A DNA stretch of 16,724 bases, taken from Candidatus Bathyarchaeota archaeon. Lineage in GTDB: Archaea > Thermoproteota > Bathyarchaeia > Bathyarchaeales > Bathyarchaeaceae. Below the pieces are notes generated by a model that was given only the letters and a program-made list of their open reading frames with translations, had not been told where the DNA came from and ran no database searches. The first letter of the stretch is position 1. Each line of letters opens with the position of its first letter. The stretch is taken from NCBI GenBank assembly GCA_026967815.1, contig JAPUUO010000020.1, positions 1 to 16,724 of the forward strand. The letters run 5' to 3'. A program made the translations under genes and the position numbers. Below are positions 14,015 to 16,724 of the stretch, in pieces.

Positions 14015-14692
14015 TCATTGACCTAGGAAAAAAATGGAGATCAATGGGACCAAGATCATTACCATCGACCAAGTGAAACCTATTAGCGATACTTGTAGCT
14101 TTCCCACCTTCTTTACATATCTTTCCATTATACCAAATACTGTCAATGGCAGTAGCATGAGGTTGAATGAACTTGTGGAAATCTCGTATTCCACAGGTAA
14201 ATAAGTAGAGAATACTGATGGGTTGTTCCATCTTACAAGAAAGAAAATCAGTGGCATATGTGCTAGACCCAAATATGCGAAGGTTAACAGGTGTATTTTG
14301 AGCCAAGCTCTAAGCCTTGGTGCCGGTACTAAAAGCTCTACCTTTCTCCCTCTTTCAACCAAATACAAAAGCAAATTTAAGATTAACAAAATAGCCGCAA
14401 TATATGTGGAGCTAATCCCCGAAATGTATCCTAAGAACACTGGAATCGTAAGGAACGATGCAATAATTGCTGTAAGTTCACAAGAGATCTTTTTGAAGTT
14501 AGAAGCTGATCCTACTGTTATAAAGACTAGAGGAAGGGCAAAATTGTGAGCCCAACGACTATCTCCTTCGAATAGGTGAAAGGCAGGAGCAATCCAGAAG
14601 ATAAGCCATAATACTCCCTGGATAAGAATGCCTGCTCTGGTTGTCAGAAATCTATTGGCTTTAGAATTCACCATAGTAAGTCTAGGATCCAT
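14015..14692 (-). CDS. Unknown multi-pass membrane protein
   Basis: A 225-residue integral membrane protein with about seven hydrophobic helices, near residues 20-41, 48-67, 73-93, 94-112, 132-157, 174-191 and 202-224. A basic loop, VERGRKVELLVPAPRLRAW, joins helices 4 and 5, and charged residues inside the helices are few. No known family or motif is recognised. It starts about 110 bp from the divergent glycosyltransferase gene, which opens the arsenosugar cluster, so a role in moving or building the same product is possible but only from position. ATG 14692 has no ribosome binding site; the AT-rich upstream stretch suggests a leaderless mRNA, and ATG 14674 is an alternative. It ends with TGA. 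Confidence 0.7.
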   Translation of the reverse strand: MDPRLTMVNSKANRFLTTRAGILIQGVLWLIFWIAPAFHLFEGDSRWAHNFALPLVFITVGSASNFKKISCELTAIIASFLTIPVFLGYISGISSTYIAAILLILNLLLYLVERGRKVELLVPAPRLRAWLKIHLLTFAYLGLAHMPLIFFLVRWNNPSVFSTYLPVEYEISTSSFNLMLLPLTVFGIMERYVKKVGKLQVSLIGFTWSMVMILVPLISIFFLGQ

Positions 14693-14801
14693 TAAAATAG
14701 ATATTCAATTGTATTATTTTGTTTCCTTTTGAAATAAAACCTTTTTTGCATCATCCCCTATTTCTTACAAGTTCACTATACGTGCTCAGGTAGAATGTAA
14801 T

Positions 14802-15485
14802 TTGATTTCTATTGTAACCCCAATATTGAATGAAGAGAAGGAGATTACAAAGTTTCTCAAAAATCTAAACAATTTGGAGGGAATTTTCGAGGTGATATTG
14901 GTGGATGGAGGGAGTACAGATCGTACTCTAGATAAAGTCGTTAGAATCATTTGCAGATTTTGTCATCCAATCAAACTCTTACACTCCGAAAGAGGAAGAG
15001 CAATTCAGATGAACATGGGAGCGAAAGAAGCAAGAGGGGAAATATTATTGTTCCTTCACTCAGACTGCGGGATACCTAAAGATGCCCTTAAAGTAATTGA
15101 AAGAGTTATCTTGAAAGAAAAGTCAATTGGGGGTGGATTCAGACATAGATTTTATGAGCCCAGTATCTTCCTTAGATTCATCAGCAGTTTTGGCAATTTT
15201 AGAGTAGGATTAACCAAGATTTTCTTTGGAGATTTTGGGATATTCTTGAGAAAAGATATTTTCAGAAAGATTGGAGGCTATGATGAAAACAGTTTTCTTG
15301 AGGATGTCGAACTCTGCAAAAACGTGAAGAAATATGGCAGGCTAAGTCAGATCGACCGATATATTTCCGTTTCCCCAAGAAAATTTTTAGCTGAGGGAGA
15401 AGTTATTGTTGCAATAGCTTATGCAATAGCTTATGGTTTAAACATTTTTGGGTTCAAGCCAAGTTTTCTCAGGAGATTTTTCTAA
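14802..15485 (+). CDS. Family 2 glycosyltransferase (TIGR04283-type, arsenosugar cluster)
   Basis: A 227-residue GT-A glycosyltransferase. It has SIVTPILNEEKEI (3-15), VDGGSTDRT (34-42) for nucleotide-sugar binding, the hallmark GRAIQMNMGAKEA (65-77), and FLHSDCGIP (85-92) in place of the usual DxD/HAD metal site. These match the small family once called 'rSAM/selenodomain-associated transferase 2', often found beside ArsS. GGYDENSFLEDVELC (about 159-173) is a typical acceptor-side motif. It would add a sugar in arsenosugar assembly, by context. The start is TTG 14802 with a weak AGGTA 10 bases upstream, giving the family's normal N-terminus MISIVTP; no in-frame ATG fits. A 12-bp tandem duplication at 15411-15434 encodes AIAYAIAY. 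The next gene starts 178 bp later. Confidence 0.88.
   Translation: MISIVTPILNEEKEITKFLKNLNNLEGIFEVILVDGGSTDRTLDKVVRIICRFCHPIKLLHSERGRAIQMNMGAKEARGEILLFLHSDCGIPKDALKVIERVILKEKSIGGGFRHRFYEPSIFLRFISSFGNFRVGLTKIFFGDFGIFLRKDIFRKIGGYDENSFLEDVELCKNVKKYGRLSQIDRYISVSPRKFLAEGEVIVAIAYAIAYGLNIFGFKPSFLRRFF
15411..15434 (+). repeat. 12-bp perfect tandem duplication in the glycosyltransferase gene
   Basis: GCAATAGCTTAT occurs twice in direct succession and encodes AIAY twice. It keeps the frame and probably arose by replication slippage in the last helix of the protein. Confidence 0.85.
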
Positions 15486-15663
15486 AGAAAAAAAGATAAT
15501 AGATCGAGTCTTGTGCTCCTTCTCAGTCCGGCAGCTTCGATTAGGTTGAGGAACAACTCTCATAATATGCAATCAGAAGATACGCGTTGAATCCAAATCG
15601 TTTGTCTTATTAAGCATTTTTGATAAACCTTGTACTGAGTCCAGCTCATTCCGAGATGTGATC

Positions 15664-16620
15664 ATGAACGATTTTGAAAAGAAAATTCTAGAAGTCACCG
15701 GGTCGCCCCTAAAAGCTTCCGATATTACGACATTGCAGGTAAATATCGGTTTACAATGCAATAGCCAATGTCGTCACTGCCACGTTAATGCTTCACCAGC
15801 AAGAACAGAAATGATGAAATGGAGTACGATGCAACTCGTCCTTGACAAATCCCATGAAATAAGACCCACCTTAATAGACATAACTGGAGGAGCACCTGAA
15901 CTGAACCCTCGTCTAAGGATGTTTTTGAAAACTCTTCGAGAGAATGGCTACAATGTCCAGGTGAGGACAAACCTAACTGTCCTATTAGAATCGAGAATAG
16001 AAAAGATGATTGATTTCTATCGAGATAACAGGGTCAAACTCGTAGCCTCCTTGCCTTGCTATCTTAGAGAGGAGGTGGATTCGGTGAGGGGTGATGGCAC
16101 ATTCAAAAAGAGCATAGAGGTATTGAAACTTTTGAATGATGTTGGATATGGTCTGGATCCAAGTCTGGAATTAGATCTAGTCTTCAATCCGGAGGGGGCT
16201 TTTCTTCCTCCACAGCAATCATCTTTGGAACGGGATTATAAAAGTAAATTGCAGAACAAATTTGGAATAGTCTTCAATAAATTAATTACCATCACCAATA
16301 TGCCTGTTGGTCGTTTTTTGAAATTGCTCCATCAACAGAACTCTTATGAAAAATATTGTCAAATACTCAAAGAGTCATTCAACCCTAAGACTCTTGAAGG
16401 GTTAATGTGTAGGCATCAAATAGATGTAGCCTGGGATGGAAGAATTTACGATTGTGATTTTAATCTAGGTCTAGACCTTCCGATAGGTTTCGAAGTTCCT
16501 TTGTATATAGATACTTTAGATTTTTTTACACTCTCCAATCGAAGAATCTTGACTGGAGACCATTGTTTTGGCTGCACGGCGGGGAACGGATCGTCGTGTG
16601 GAGGAGCACTAGTAGATTAG
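15664..16620 (+). CDS. arsS: Arsenosugar biosynthesis radical SAM protein ArsS
   Basis: A cytosolic radical SAM enzyme. Characterised bacterial ArsS uses two SAM-derived roles to attach a 5'-deoxyadenosyl group to dimethylarsenite, giving a deoxyadenosyl arsenical, the first arsenosugar precursor. It is 318 residues from ATG 15664. The cluster motif is C-x3-C-x2-C (CNSQCRHC, residues 32-39), followed by HVNASPARTEMM. Next come DITGGAPELNP (about 74-84), VASLPCYLREEVDSVRG (about 120-136), FNKLITITNMPVGRF, then the C-terminal cysteine set MCRHQIDVAWDGRIYDCDFN and CFGCTAG-SSCGGA that should hold a second cluster. All fit TIGR04167 closely and at full length. A TATA-like TTTGATAAAC near 15618-15627 predicts a short leader; an in-frame GTG (15658) is possible. 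The next gene starts 16 bp after its TAG, so both are one operon. The substrate could come from ArsM at 5884-6645. Confidence 0.95.
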   Translation: MNDFEKKILEVTGSPLKASDITTLQVNIGLQCNSQCRHCHVNASPARTEMMKWSTMQLVLDKSHEIRPTLIDITGGAPELNPRLRMFLKTLRENGYNVQVRTNLTVLLESRIEKMIDFYRDNRVKLVASLPCYLREEVDSVRGDGTFKKSIEVLKLLNDVGYGLDPSLELDLVFNPEGAFLPPQQSSLERDYKSKLQNKFGIVFNKLITITNMPVGRFLKLLHQQNSYEKYCQILKESFNPKTLEGLMCRHQIDVAWDGRIYDCDFNLGLDLPIGFEVPLYIDTLDFFTLSNRRILTGDHCFGCTAGNGSSCGGALVD

Positions 16621-16636
16621 AGGAGAAAATAGAAGC

Positions 16637-16724
16637 TTGGACGCTAACATATGTACGGTTCTTCTAGTCAAGTATCCTGAGAAAGGAAAAGTGAAATCTA
16701 GACTCCTTCGGCAAATTGATGAGA
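16637..16724 (+). CDS. DUF2064/TIGR04282-type transferase, N-terminal part (runs off the window)
   Basis: The frame from TTG 16637 gives 29 residues with the family's start pattern, TVLLVKYPEKGKVKSRL (compare the usual 'KxPxPGxVKTRL' of GT-A-fold DUF2064 proteins, once called 'rSAM/selenodomain-associated transferase 1'). It lies 16 bp after the arsS stop codon, with GGAG overlapping that junction, so the two are cotranscribed. Members are thought to transfer a sugar or nucleotide to the arsenosugar core, based on neighbourhood. The TTG start is inferred since no in-frame ATG precedes the motif. The rest lies beyond the right edge. Confidence 0.85.
   Translation, partial: MDANICTVLLVKYPEKGKVKSRLLRQIDE

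Overview
The window looks archaeal. Many genes have AT-rich TATA-like boxes about 25-35 bp upstream of short or absent leaders, several have GGAGG or GGTGAT-type ribosome binding sites, and the tRNA-Ala gene does not encode its 3' CCA. The families seen (single-domain UPF0016, GYD, DUF362, paired CBS proteins, a wHTH of the archaeal type) also fit. Composition is moderate, slightly AT-rich. I lean towards a Bathyarchaeia-like lineage, but that is inference; no marker here fixes the taxon. TAG is an ordinary stop codon: at least eight genes end with it. No insertion sequence, CRISPR array, rRNA or integrase was seen.

Layout. 1-150 is the 3' tail of an unidentified CDS, followed by tRNA-Ala(UGC) on the minus strand. 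700-2000 holds a small winged-helix regulator, a GYD-domain protein and a two-CBS protein. 2.3-5.5 kb holds two MFS transporters on opposite strands, separated by about 570 bp with little coding content. A UPF0016 cation-transporter gene broken by one in-frame TAG lies at 5566-5850. At 5.9-7.3 kb an ArsR-like regulator and an arsenite methyltransferase (ArsM) form an arsRM operon behind an AT-rich palindromic promoter. 7.4-9.6 kb holds a doubtful small gene, a sparse stretch with two copies of one dyad motif, a YdeI-family protein and an ICMT-like membrane methyltransferase. 9.8-12.2 kb holds a second CBS protein with a cysteine/WW tail, a DEAD-box helicase and a small Cys-rich protein. 12.4-14 kb holds a nitroreductase and a DUF362 protein, divergently transcribed. 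14.0-16.7 kb holds an unknown seven-helix membrane protein facing a three-gene cluster: glycosyltransferase (TIGR04283 type), radical SAM protein ArsS (TIGR04167 type), and the start of a DUF2064/TIGR04282-type transferase that runs off the window.

How they work together. The strongest theme is arsenic. ArsM methylates arsenite using SAM. ArsS is the radical SAM enzyme known in bacteria to add a 5'-deoxyadenosyl group to dimethylarsenite, the first committed step to arsenosugars. The two flanking transferases are its usual companions. The window therefore carries a candidate arsenosugar pathway, with its own regulator and possible transporters, in what appears to be an archaeon. The rest is mixed housekeeping and signalling genes.

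Small features that a length cut-off would miss are listed too: the 57-aa Cys-rich protein, a possible coupled 53-aa frame before it, the interrupted UPF0016 gene, and several inverted repeats at promoters or between convergent genes.
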